Shown in pieces: positions 34,236 through 42,364 of a stretch of 64,000 bases of DNA (its first letter is position 1; each line of letters begins with the position of its first letter). The notes below the pieces were generated by a model. The model made no database searches, had not been told where the DNA came from, and worked only from the letters and a program-made list of their open reading frames with translations. The position numbers and the translations under genes were made by a program. Origin of the DNA: CAKOSP01 sp964372145 (GTDB lineage: Bacteria > Bacillota_I > Bacilli_A > RF39 > UBA660); assembly GCA_964372145.1 (NCBI GenBank), contig CAYJPM010000001.1, positions 10,028 to 74,027 of the forward strand, written 5' to 3'.

Positions 34236-34982
34236 TTAACTTAGTTTTTTTTCTATTAAATCATATTTATATTCACTTAAATTAGTTTTAATAAAATCAT
34301 TAGTACTACTATTTATATCACTAAAATATAAAGTTATAGTACCATTATTACTATTATTAATTTCAAAAATTTCTGAACTAATTTCACCTAAATCAATTAA
34401 ATTAATATCCCTGTTATAATATTTTTTAATAGCTTTTTTTAAAAAAGGATAATGAGTACAACCTAATATTATATTATTTACATCAGTATAATCTTTTAAA
34501 TATAAATTAATTATAGAATCAATCACTTTTTCATCTTTAACATTTTCTTCTACTAAAGGAACAAATAAAGGACATGCAACTGATTCAATTGAATCATTAA
34601 GCATCAAATTCCACTTTTTACTATTAACTGAACCTAAAGTTCCAATTAATAATATTTTATCTAATTTATTTTTATTTATATATTTAACAGTAGGTTCAAT
34701 AACACCTATAATAGGTATATTAACTTTTTCTTTTAAATATTCTAAAGCAACACTAGTCGCAGTACCACAAGCTATAACTATTAAATCTACATTTTCTTTT
34801 ATTAAAAAATTACATATTTCTAATGAATATTCTCTTATTAAATACGGAGATTTATTTCCATAAGGCACTCTAGATGTATCTCCAAAATATATATAATCAT
34901 TGTTACTATTTCTTTTAACAAACTCTTTTAAAACACTAAGTCCACCTACTCCAGAATCAAATAATCCAATTCTTTTTTTCAT
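34236..34982 (-). CDS. murI: glutamate racemase
   Basis: A 248-aa enzyme making D-glutamate for peptidoglycan. It starts MKKRIGLFDSGVGGLSVLKEF, and the two catalytic cysteines occur in ACGTATS and LGCTHYP. Length is normal. ATG 34982 follows AGGAGG. Confidence 0.97.
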   Translation of the reverse strand: MKKRIGLFDSGVGGLSVLKEFVKRNSNNDYIYFGDTSRVPYGNKSPYLIREYSLEICNFLIKENVDLIVIACGTATSVALEYLKEKVNIPIIGVIEPTVKYINKNKLDKILLIGTLGSVNSKKWNLMLNDSIESVACPLFVPLVEENVKDEKVIDSIINLYLKDYTDVNNIILGCTHYPFLKKAIKKYYNRDINLIDLGEISSEIFEINNSNNGTITLYFSDINSSTNDFIKTNLSEYKYDLIEKKLS

Positions 34983-35009
34983 ATTTCCTCCTATATTATT
35001 GTATAGAAA

Positions 35010-35029
35010 AAAGTCTTATAAAAGACTTT
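35010..35029 (-). terminator. terminator of the tRNA-Arg/tRNA-Pro transcript
   Basis: Stem AAAGTCTT / AAGACTTT with loop ATAA, ten bases past tRNA-Pro. Confidence 0.75.
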
Positions 35030-35038
35030 AATTTCAAA

Positions 35039-35115
35039 TGGTCGAGAAGACAGGATTCGAACCTGCGACCCCTTGGTCCCAAACCAAGTGCACTACCAAG
35101 CTGTGCTACTTCTCG
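35039..35115 (-). tRNA. tRNA-Pro (anticodon TGG)
   Basis: Cloverleaf with anticodon loop TTTGGGA, perfect acceptor CGAGAAG/CTTCTCG, CCA encoded. Confidence 0.97.
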
Positions 35116-35123
35116 AAAAAAAA

Positions 35124-35200
35124 TGGTGCACCCAAAGGGAGTCGAACCCCTAACCTTTAGATCCGTAGTCTAACGCTCTATCCAATTGAGCTATGGGAGC
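35124..35200 (-). tRNA. tRNA-Arg (anticodon ACG)
   Basis: Cloverleaf with anticodon loop CTACGGA, read after A-to-I editing at position 34. Acceptor GCTCCCA/TGGGTGC carries a T3-T70 mismatch. CCA encoded. Confidence 0.95.
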
Positions 35201-35209
35201 CTTTCTCCA

Positions 35210-35249
35210 TGTACTAGTACATTATAGTACATTTCCTAGGAAAAATCAA
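35210..35249 (-). promoter_or_regulatory. tRNA promoter with two perfect palindromes
   Basis: Minus-strand TTGATT (35244-35249), 17-base spacer, TATAAT (35221-35226). The palindrome TTTCCTAGGAAA fills most of the spacer (35232-35243), and TGTACTAGTACA (35210-35221) covers the start point. Confidence 0.7.
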
Positions 35250-35271
35250 CTCCCAAAGTGTTTTTTTGTTA

Positions 35272-37848
35272 CTAAATAGTATTATTTTTACCAATTTTTT
35301 TTATAACTATTTTTCTTAATATATCCAAAGGAATAATACTAAACCCTAAAATTAAGACTAATAATATTTCATTTAGTAATAAACCATATGTTCTAAATAA
35401 AGTACCCCCATTATAAATTATATACATTTGAATTAATAATATCAAACCGAATATTATAATAAATACTTTATTTTTATATAAAGTAGCAAATATATTTATT
35501 CTCTCTGTTCTAGCATTAAATGCATTAAAAATACTTATAAATATAAATAGAGAAAAATAAGCAGTAAATAAATATTTATCATTATCACCAACTCTAATAA
35601 AATTTTGTATAAATGGTAGTTTTAAAAACAATAAGCATACTATACTAGTAAAAAATCCTGATAACATTATTTCAGATAACATATATTTATTCATAATAGC
35701 TTCATTTTTATTTTTAGGTCTTTCTTCCATATATTCTTTAAGAGGAACTTCAAAAGAAAATGCTAAAGCTGCTAAAGTATCCATAATCATATTAAGCCAT
35801 AACATTTGTATTATTGTTATTGGCTCTGAAACCCCTATTAAAGAGCCTACAATAGATATTAGTAGTGCACCTACATTAATAGAGAGCTGATATATTATAA
35901 ACCTTCTAATGCTTTTAAAAATAGTTCTACCGTATAAAATAGCTTTACTAATAGATAAAATATTATTATCAAGTATAACAATATCGCTAGCTTCTTTAGC
36001 AACTTCAGTACCAGACCCCATTGAAAATCCAACATCTGCTTTTTTAAGTGCTGGGCCATCATTAACTCCATCACCAGTCATACCTACAACATAATTTAAT
36101 TTTTGTAAAATATTTACAAACCTACTCTTATCACTAGGTAATGCTCTAGATAATACTTTTATATTTGGTAATATTTTAATAATATCCATTTCAGTATATT
36201 TATTAAATTCATCGCTAGTTAAAATAATATCTTTATAATTTGTAATTATTCCAGATTCTTTAGCAATAACTTTAGCTGTATCTTTAGAATCACCTGTAAT
36301 CATGACAATATTAATACCTGCTTTTTTTATTTTTTCAACAGCTTCTTTAGCTTCATTTCTAAGATCATCTTTTATACTAACTAAACCAATAAAAATATTG
36401 TCATTATCTTTTTTCATAGATAAAACAATAACTCTATTACCACTATTAGTTAAACTTCTTAAATTTTTATTAATTAAAGATAAATTTATATCAAATAATT
36501 TACCATTTAAATTCATATATTTATTACATTTTTTTAATATAATTTCTGGAGCTCCATTAATTAAATTAATATCATCTTCTAGTAATACTTCACAATACTT
36601 TTTATCACTGCTAAAAGGAATTCTAGAAATTACCTTTTTATTAAATTTATAATCTTTTATAAATTCTAGTAATGCTTTATCAGTAGAATTACCGCCAATA
36701 ATTTTACCTTCGGATATAAAACCTTCATTATTATAATACATTGAATAAAAAATATATTTACTTATTAAATTATATTTAGATAATTCTTTATAATTAGTTA
36801 TTTCTTTACCATCACCAAATATCAATTTATTTACTTTTAATTTACCTTTAGTAAGTGTTCCAGTTTTATCAGTTAATAAATAATTTATACACCCAGCTGT
36901 TTCTATACCAACCATTTTTCTTACTAAAACATTATCTTTTAACATTTTCTTCATATTAGATGATAATACTAGTGTAATCATCATAGGTAAACCTTCTGGT
37001 ACTGATACAACTATTATAGTTACACATAATGTTAGAGAATGAATAATTATATCTAACATTTCATTGAAATTAGTTAAGGTATTAATAATAAGGCTTAATT
37101 CATAATTATTTACAACAATTATATTTATAAAAAGTTGTGAAAAACCAACCAAAAACGCCCCTATGTACCCCATTAAACTAATACCTTTTGCTAATTTTTT
37201 TAATCTTAATTTTAGAGGACTATCTTGTACCTTTTCTTGTAATTCAGTTGTTATACTTCCATAAATAGTATTTAAACCAACTTTATCTACTAATAACTTA
37301 GCATTTCCACTGTAAACTACAGAACCTCTATATACTAAGTTATTCTTAAGAATTTCATTATTTGAAATAGTTACTTTTTTTGATTCCTTAGTTTCACCAT
37401 TTAAAAGTGATTCATCTAATGATAAGTTACCCTCTATTAAATGACCATCAGCAGGAACTTTATCTCCACTAGATAATATTATAATATCATTTACAACAAC
37501 ATCATCAATTATAATTTCTTTAATAGAATTATTTCTTAATACTTTAACCAATATTTTTTCACTATCACTTTGCAAACGATTAAAAGCACTTTCCGAACCA
37601 TATTCAGATATAGTAGATATTAAAGTAGCAAGAAGTACCGCTATAAAAATACCAAGTGTTTCAAACCAATCAAATGATTTAAATAAAAAAACAATTTTAA
37701 TTGATAATGCTAATAATAATATTTTTATTATTGGATCACCTAAAGATTCTATAAATAATCTAAAAAAAGAATTTTTATTAATGATACCAATTCCATTACT
37801 TCCATTTTTACTTCTTGATAATAATACTTCTTCATCTGTTAATCCCAC
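35272..37848 (-). CDS. P-type calcium-transporting ATPase-like cation pump
   Basis: An 858-aa P-type ATPase. The actuator LNGETKES (~149-156), the membrane ligand motif VSVPEGLP (284-288), the phosphorylation site DKTGTLT (Asp327) and hinge TGDGVNDGPALKKADVG are all intact, with about ten membrane helices. The PEGLP sequence and layout are those of P2A Ca2+ pumps (PMR1/SERCA type). The start codon is GTG 37848 behind AGGAGG. No regulatory partner nearby. Ca2+ or Mn2+ export is the likely role. Confidence 0.92.
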   Translation of the reverse strand: MGLTDEEVLLSRSKNGSNGIGIINKNSFFRLFIESLGDPIIKILLLALSIKIVFLFKSFDWFETLGIFIAVLLATLISTISEYGSESAFNRLQSDSEKILVKVLRNNSIKEIIIDDVVVNDIIILSSGDKVPADGHLIEGNLSLDESLLNGETKESKKVTISNNEILKNNLVYRGSVVYSGNAKLLVDKVGLNTIYGSITTELQEKVQDSPLKLRLKKLAKGISLMGYIGAFLVGFSQLFINIIVVNNYELSLIINTLTNFNEMLDIIIHSLTLCVTIIVVSVPEGLPMMITLVLSSNMKKMLKDNVLVRKMVGIETAGCINYLLTDKTGTLTKGKLKVNKLIFGDGKEITNYKELSKYNLISKYIFYSMYYNNEGFISEGKIIGGNSTDKALLEFIKDYKFNKKVISRIPFSSDKKYCEVLLEDDINLINGAPEIILKKCNKYMNLNGKLFDINLSLINKNLRSLTNSGNRVIVLSMKKDNDNIFIGLVSIKDDLRNEAKEAVEKIKKAGINIVMITGDSKDTAKVIAKESGIITNYKDIILTSDEFNKYTEMDIIKILPNIKVLSRALPSDKSRFVNILQKLNYVVGMTGDGVNDGPALKKADVGFSMGSGTEVAKEASDIVILDNNILSISKAILYGRTIFKSIRRFIIYQLSINVGALLISIVGSLIGVSEPITIIQMLWLNMIMDTLAALAFSFEVPLKEYMEERPKNKNEAIMNKYMLSEIMLSGFFTSIVCLLFLKLPFIQNFIRVGDNDKYLFTAYFSLFIFISIFNAFNARTERINIFATLYKNKVFIIIFGLILLIQMYIIYNGGTLFRTYGLLLNEILLVLILGFSIIPLDILRKIVIKKIGKNNTI

Positions 37849-37907
37849 AAGAAATATCCTCCTATGAAAATATATGATAATACAAATTAAATATATTAAA
37901 AAAAGAC

Positions 37908-37925
37908 AATACTTTAAATATTATC
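37908..37925 (-). terminator. weak terminator after the 168-aa protein
   Basis: Short imperfect stem around AATACTTTAAATATT at the gene end, A-rich flank giving U's on the minus strand. Confidence 0.35.
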
Positions 37926-38420
37926 TTTCTTATTTAACAATCTAACAAATTTTTTGTTTAGATCTAATCTCATTTCTAAATAATTATAATTTTCATTAAA
38001 TTTATTTAAAAGTTCTTCATCATTCGTAATTATATTTATATCAGAACATACTGCTAAAATTTCAATAGCGTATTCATAATATTCTAATAAGTATCCCATA
38101 ATTTTAGAATTCATAACATATTTGTTATTTATTTTATTTATTAAATTTAATTTTATTAAATAATTTTCCAATAACTTAATATCATGGTTATTTAATTCGT
38201 ATACTTTCATAATTTTACTAGCTATAATTAAATTATTAATATCATCTTCTATAATCAACTTTTCATCATTACTTTCACATGATATTAAATTATCAATTAA
38301 TATTTTGCTATATAAGTTATATATTTCTTTTTTTTCTGGAATACAATATTTTTCAAATTCACTTAAATTTTTTAAAATATTCTCACTTTTGCTGTTTTTA
38401 TTATTTACTTGCTGCATCAT
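37914..38420 (-). CDS. uncharacterised helical protein
   Basis: A 168-aa Asn/Ile/Lys-rich protein that I do not recognise. It seems all-helical, with no signal peptide and no membrane segment. It carries two Cys but no clear motif. Start ATG 38420 or the next codon 38417; AAGGAG sits just upstream and favours the second. It lies between the P-type ATPase and a membrane protein on the same strand. A species-specific protein is likely. Confidence 0.6.
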   Translation of the reverse strand: MMQQVNNKNSKSENILKNLSEFEKYCIPEKKEIYNLYSKILIDNLISCESNDEKLIIEDDINNLIIASKIMKVYELNNHDIKLLENYLIKLNLINKINNKYVMNSKIMGYLLEYYEYAIEILAVCSDINIITNDEELLNKFNENYNYLEMRLDLNKKFVRLLNKKDNI

Positions 38421-38468
38421 ATCTCCTTTTTAATATAATACTATTTATAGAAAAAAAATACAATAAAA

Positions 38469-38500
38469 AAATAAGATAACTAATAATAGCCATCTTATTT
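38469..38500 (-). terminator. terminator after the 139-aa membrane protein
   Basis: Stem AAATAAGAT / ATCTTATTT with a 14-base loop overlapping the gene end, T-run on the minus strand. Confidence 0.55.
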
Positions 38501-38914
38501 ATTTCTTATAAATATAGTTGTAATTACTAATAGAAATATAGTAAGAGCAAAACCAATATAAAATTCTGGCATTGCATATTTTAAACTTTCTGCAATATTA
38601 ATATATTTAAATTCTGATAAATGCCAAGTTAAGAAATACCATATTTCCATACCTATTAAACCAAATATTCCTAAATATATAAATAAACCATTTAAATATA
38701 TTTTGAAATTATACCAAATACCCATAACAATCATTAATAAACATATAAATGAAATTGGATTTTGCAATATAATAACACCCTGAATTTCGTTATAATCTTT
38801 TAAGTACCCGAACCAATATGTTAACATCCATAATACTATCGATACTAACACTAAACTTGAAAATACTTTTTCCTTGTCTGTAAAAACACCTTTAGATTTT
38901 TTTTTCTTTGCCAT
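38495..38914 (-). CDS. small integral membrane protein, unknown function
   Basis: A 139-aa protein: a basic start (MAKKKKSKG), then four hydrophobic helices at about 15-35, 45-63, 70-92 and 112-135. Trp-rich loops (YWFGY, IWYNF, IWYFLTWH) lie between. No family recognised. Ribosome site AGGAG. Upstream is another membrane protein, DUF2238-like, 50 bases away; the two may form one unit. Confidence 0.6.
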   Translation of the reverse strand: MAKKKKSKGVFTDKEKVFSSLVLVSIVLWMLTYWFGYLKDYNEIQGVIILQNPISFICLLMIVMGIWYNFKIYLNGLFIYLGIFGLIGMEIWYFLTWHLSEFKYINIAESLKYAMPEFYIGFALTIFLLVITTIFIRNK

Positions 38915-38963
38915 ATTTTACACTCCTTATTTTCATTATATAGTATTCACGATATATTTTCAA

Positions 38964-39728
38964 TTATATCTTTTTCTTTTTAGGAATAAAATTTGTTGCA
39001 AATTTATATTGTTCTTTATCTTTAATATATAAATACCCAATTACTGAAAATACTAAAGCCCCTACAGCATTAACAATCATATCGTCCATAGTGTCTTCTA
39101 AACCTATATCTAAATATCCATTATCAATAACTATAATTTCACCATCAGCATATTCTATAGTAGTTTTATCAATATCTGATATTATCTCTACTTCATTACG
39201 ATTATTAAAATAAACAGTTTCTAAATCACTTATTAATACATCCTTTTGCATATCTAATCCAGTTTGATCCATTCCATATTCAAAGAACTCCCATACAGTC
39301 CCTATTGTAATTGAAAAACATAACGCAACTACAGCCACATAAATTGGAGATAGCGAAACTTGAATTTTATCATTTTTATTTAAAAGTTCAACTAAACTAA
39401 AACCAACTCCTGCAAAAATAAAACCATTAATAGTATGAAGTATTGTATCCCAATGAGGAATAAGTCCATAAAAATTTTGCATTTCGCCCAATATATTAGC
39501 ACTAAATATAAATATATATATAATTGATTCTAACATATCTGGTAAATCAATATTAAATTTTTTATCTATTATACTAGGTATTAAAAATAAAATTAAAACA
39601 AGTATACAACTAAAAACATTTTCATAGTTTCCTTGTAAAAATTGAAGTACAGCTAATGAAACAACTAGAAATCTAAGTACAATATATACCGTTGTATCCC
39701 TTATTAATATTTTTTTCTTTCTTTCCAT
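38964..39728 (-). CDS. DUF2238 (YjdF-type) membrane protein
   Basis: A 254-aa protein with about six helices. The blocks HWDTILHTINGF, VWEFFEYGMD and DTMDDMIVNAVGAL match the conserved core of DUF2238/YjdF membrane proteins, with the acidic-His residues inside helices. An extra ~50-residue acidic insert sits between the WEFFEYGMD and DTMDDM blocks. Function of the family is unknown. ATG 39728 follows AGGTG. Divergent from the phosphomannomutase gene. Confidence 0.8.
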   Translation of the reverse strand: MERKKKILIRDTTVYIVLRFLVVSLAVLQFLQGNYENVFSCILVLILFLIPSIIDKKFNIDLPDMLESIIYIFIFSANILGEMQNFYGLIPHWDTILHTINGFIFAGVGFSLVELLNKNDKIQVSLSPIYVAVVALCFSITIGTVWEFFEYGMDQTGLDMQKDVLISDLETVYFNNRNEVEIISDIDKTTIEYADGEIIVIDNGYLDIGLEDTMDDMIVNAVGALVFSVIGYLYIKDKEQYKFATNFIPKKKKI

Positions 39729-39777
39729 ATTATCACCTAATTAAATTATACTATTAAAATAGGTGTAAATCAATCAC

Positions 39778-39808
39778 AGATATAAAGATATATCTTAAAA
39801 TATATGAT
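39778..39808 (+). promoter_or_regulatory. probable manB promoter region with small inverted repeat
   Basis: AGATATA-AAGA-TATATCT (39778-39795) lies just before a -10-like TATGAT (39803-39808). No good -35. The inverted repeat may be an operator. Confidence 0.35.
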
Positions 39809-39829
39809 AAAATTAATATGGTGATAATA

Positions 39830-41188
39830 ATGGAACAAAAAATATTTAGAGAATATGACATAAGAGCAGAATATCCTACTTTAATAAATGAAGAAGTAGC
39901 GTACAAAATAGGTTTAGGATACGGTTCATATATACAAGAAAAGTATAATCAAAAAAGATGTATAGTATCTAGAGATAATAGATTATCTGGTGAAAGTTTA
40001 AGAGCCAATTTAGTTAAAGGTATTTTAGAAACTGGATGTTCCGTTATTGACTATGGAATAACTACTACTCCAATGAATTTTTATGCAAGATATTTAAATA
40101 ATTTATATGGAATAATGATTACAGCAAGTCATAACCCTAAAGATGACAATGGATTTAAATTCTCATTCGGAGGGCCATCTAATGCTGCTGGAAAACAAAT
40201 TGAAGACTTTAGAGATTATATCTATGCCAATAATTTCTTAAAAGGAACCGGTGAATATACAGTTCAAGATATTTCAGATAAATATATAGAATATATGAAA
40301 GATGGTATAAAGTTAGGCCCTAAAAGAAAAAAAATAGTTGTTGACTGTGGTAATGGAGCTACAACAATTATAGCTAGAAAAATATTTGAAAAATTTAATG
40401 TGGATTTAATAATGATAAATGAAGAAAATGATGGAACATTTCCAAATCATCATCCAGACCCCGCAGTTAAAGAAAATTTAATTCAATTAAAAGAAGCTGT
40501 AATTAAAGAAGAAGCTGATTTAGGTATAGCTTATGATGGAGATGGTGACAGAATTGGTTTCGTTAAAGAAAACGGCGAATTTATGTCTACAGAAGAATTC
40601 ATGATATTAATGATTAGGGACATAGCACCTAATGCAAATAACAAAAAATTTCTTTATGATGTTAAATGTTCTAAAAGTTTAGAAGAAGAAATAAAAAAAG
40701 TTGGAGGTACTCCATTTTTATATAGAACTGGTGCAAGTTACACACAAATGAAAACCCACGAAGATAATCTACCATTTGGAGGAGAATTTTCAGGCCATGT
40801 ATTTTTTAGAGATCGTGTTGCTGATATGGGAAGTGCAATTTATGCTTCTTTACGTTTAATTGAATTATTAACAAAAAATAGTAAAAGTATATCGGAATTA
40901 ACTTCAGACATACCTAAATACTTTGCTACTGAAGAAATTAAAATAACAACTAATGATGACACAAAATTTAATATAGTTAATGACATAAAAACTTACTGTG
41001 AAAAACAAAATTTTGTAATAAATGACATTGATGGTGTCAAAGTGTTTTTTGATGGAGGATGGGCTTTAGTCAGAGCAAGTAATACTGGTCCAAATTTAAT
41101 ATTCAGAGCTGAAGGAACTACAGAAGAAAATAAAACAAATTTAGAAAACTATTTCACAAAATTAATAAATATATACAATACCAAGTAA
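39830..41188 (+). CDS. phosphomannomutase/phosphoglucomutase
   Basis: A 452-aa enzyme of the alpha-D-phosphohexomutase family that interconverts hexose 1- and 6-phosphates. The phosphoserine loop is TASHNP with KDDNGFKF after it, the metal loop is DGDGDRIG, and the sugar loop is GGEFSGHVFF (EXSGH form). The C-terminal RAEGTTEE binds phosphate. ATG 39830 has GGTGAT at usual spacing; the in-frame ATG at 39818 does not. Supplies precursors for cell-envelope polysaccharides. Confidence 0.92.
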   Translation: MEQKIFREYDIRAEYPTLINEEVAYKIGLGYGSYIQEKYNQKRCIVSRDNRLSGESLRANLVKGILETGCSVIDYGITTTPMNFYARYLNNLYGIMITASHNPKDDNGFKFSFGGPSNAAGKQIEDFRDYIYANNFLKGTGEYTVQDISDKYIEYMKDGIKLGPKRKKIVVDCGNGATTIIARKIFEKFNVDLIMINEENDGTFPNHHPDPAVKENLIQLKEAVIKEEADLGIAYDGDGDRIGFVKENGEFMSTEEFMILMIRDIAPNANNKKFLYDVKCSKSLEEEIKKVGGTPFLYRTGASYTQMKTHEDNLPFGGEFSGHVFFRDRVADMGSAIYASLRLIELLTKNSKSISELTSDIPKYFATEEIKITTNDDTKFNIVNDIKTYCEKQNFVINDIDGVKVFFDGGWALVRASNTGPNLIFRAEGTTEENKTNLENYFTKLINIYNTK

Positions 41189-41202
41189 TTGGTATTTTTT
41201 TT
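41177..41202 (+). terminator. terminator after phosphomannomutase
   Basis: Stem AATACC / GGTATT with an 8-base loop, then T8. Confidence 0.7.
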
Positions 41203-41210
41203 GCAAAAAA

Positions 41211-41232
41211 AAAGACTATTAAATTAGTCTTT
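41211..41232 (-). terminator. terminator after the 110-aa membrane protein
   Basis: Stem AAAGACTA / TAGTCTTT with a 6-base loop, A-run upstream giving a U-run on the minus strand. Confidence 0.7.
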
Positions 41233-41556
41233 ATTTATATCATCTAAAAACCATAGTTTTAAACTTACGCTTTTATTTTCACTAGATTGTGCTTCTACTA
41301 CTTTATATATATAATAATCGTATACAGTAACATCAGTTCCATCTTCATTATATTCTTTTTCGCTGAATGCAAAATAAGGTTCATCACCACTTTCAACTTT
41401 AGTATAATTTAAAAATGCTACTATTGCTAAAACTACAAATACAGAAAATACTCCCCAAAATATAATGTTTCCAATTAATTTAACAACATTAAATTTTTCT
41501 TTTTCATCAATTATTTTTTCGAATTTTTCTTCTTTTACATTTTCTTTATTAGCCAT
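41224..41556 (-). CDS. single-pass membrane protein, unknown function
   Basis: A 110-aa protein. A charged cytoplasmic start of ~24 residues, one helix (about 25-48), then an extracellular ~60 residues (SGDEPYFAFSEKEYNEDGTDVTVYDYYIYKVVE). No family recognised. ATG 41556 follows AGGAGG. The next gene upstream is signal peptidase I, 54 bases away on the same strand. Confidence 0.7.
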   Translation of the reverse strand: MANKENVKEEKFEKIIDEKEKFNVVKLIGNIIFWGVFSVFVVLAIVAFLNYTKVESGDEPYFAFSEKEYNEDGTDVTVYDYYIYKVVEAQSSENKSVSLKLWFLDDINKD

Positions 41557-41610
41557 AATTACCTCCTATTTCTAAATATATATTATCACACATATTTAAT
41601 TATTACAATA

Positions 41611-42270
41611 CTATACAGAACCAAATTTATTAAGTGGCCACATAGTAAAAATTATTTTTCCATCAATGTCATCTATATTAACTAAACCAAGTTCTCTCGA
41701 ATCTTGTGAATTACCTCTATTGTCTCCCATCATAAAATAAAAATTTTCCTGTATAACATACAATTCTAAGGCATCAACATCAATTCCTTGAACATCATCT
41801 TGATACACACTATCTCCTATAAAATATAAAACTTTGTCATTAGATATGATACCATAATCACTCTCAGTTTTTACAGTATTACTAGGATATAAATTATCAG
41901 GTATTACAAACAATTTAAAATTTTCAGTTACTATATCATCATATAATGTTTCTTGATATTTATTCCCATCTATATATAAATAATTATCTTTATATTCGAT
42001 CGTTTGTCCAGGTAGAGCTATAGTTCTTTTTATTAACAAACGAACTCCTTCACTTTCGTAAGCAACAACATCATTTTGCTTTACATCAGTAAAAGAATAA
42101 TGCATTTTGCTTATAATCATAACTTCACCATCTTGATGAGTTGGTTCCATAGAAGGACCAACAACTTGTGATATTCCTACAATATAAAGAGATACAACAA
42201 TAACAACAACTATTAATATTATATATTTAAATGTATCATTAAAAAATTCTTTTATTTCCCTAAAATCCAT
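41611..42270 (-). CDS. lepB: signal peptidase I
   Basis: A 219-aa type I signal peptidase that cleaves signal peptides at the outer membrane face. One N-terminal membrane helix (~15-35) precedes the catalytic Ser40 in GPSMEPT and Lys81 in IKRTIALPGQTI. The conserved box MGDNRGNSQDSRELG is near the end. It is of the bacterial Ser-Lys (P) type, not the Ser-His SipW type. It would process the surface proteins in this window with standard signals. Confidence 0.95.
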   Translation of the reverse strand: MDFREIKEFFNDTFKYIILIVVVIVVSLYIVGISQVVGPSMEPTHQDGEVMIISKMHYSFTDVKQNDVVAYESEGVRLLIKRTIALPGQTIEYKDNYLYIDGNKYQETLYDDIVTENFKLFVIPDNLYPSNTVKTESDYGIISNDKVLYFIGDSVYQDDVQGIDVDALELYVIQENFYFMMGDNRGNSQDSRELGLVNIDDIDGKIIFTMWPLNKFGSV

Positions 42271-42296
42271 TATCTCACCATGCTTTTTTCATATTT

Positions 42297-42325
42297 ATTA
42301 TAACACTTAATTCTCAAATAAACAA
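42297..42325 (-). promoter_or_regulatory. promoter of lepB
   Basis: Minus-strand TTGTTT (42320-42325), 17-base spacer, TATAAT (42297-42302), ~27 bases before the start codon. Confidence 0.6.
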
Positions 42326-42342
42326 TAAACCTCCACAAAAAA

Positions 42343-42364
42343 AAGTAGATATTTCTATCTACTT
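42343..42364 (-). terminator. terminator after the VWA surface gene
   Basis: Perfect 9-bp stem AAGTAGATA / TATCTACTT with loop TTTC, followed on the minus strand by T8. Confidence 0.85.
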
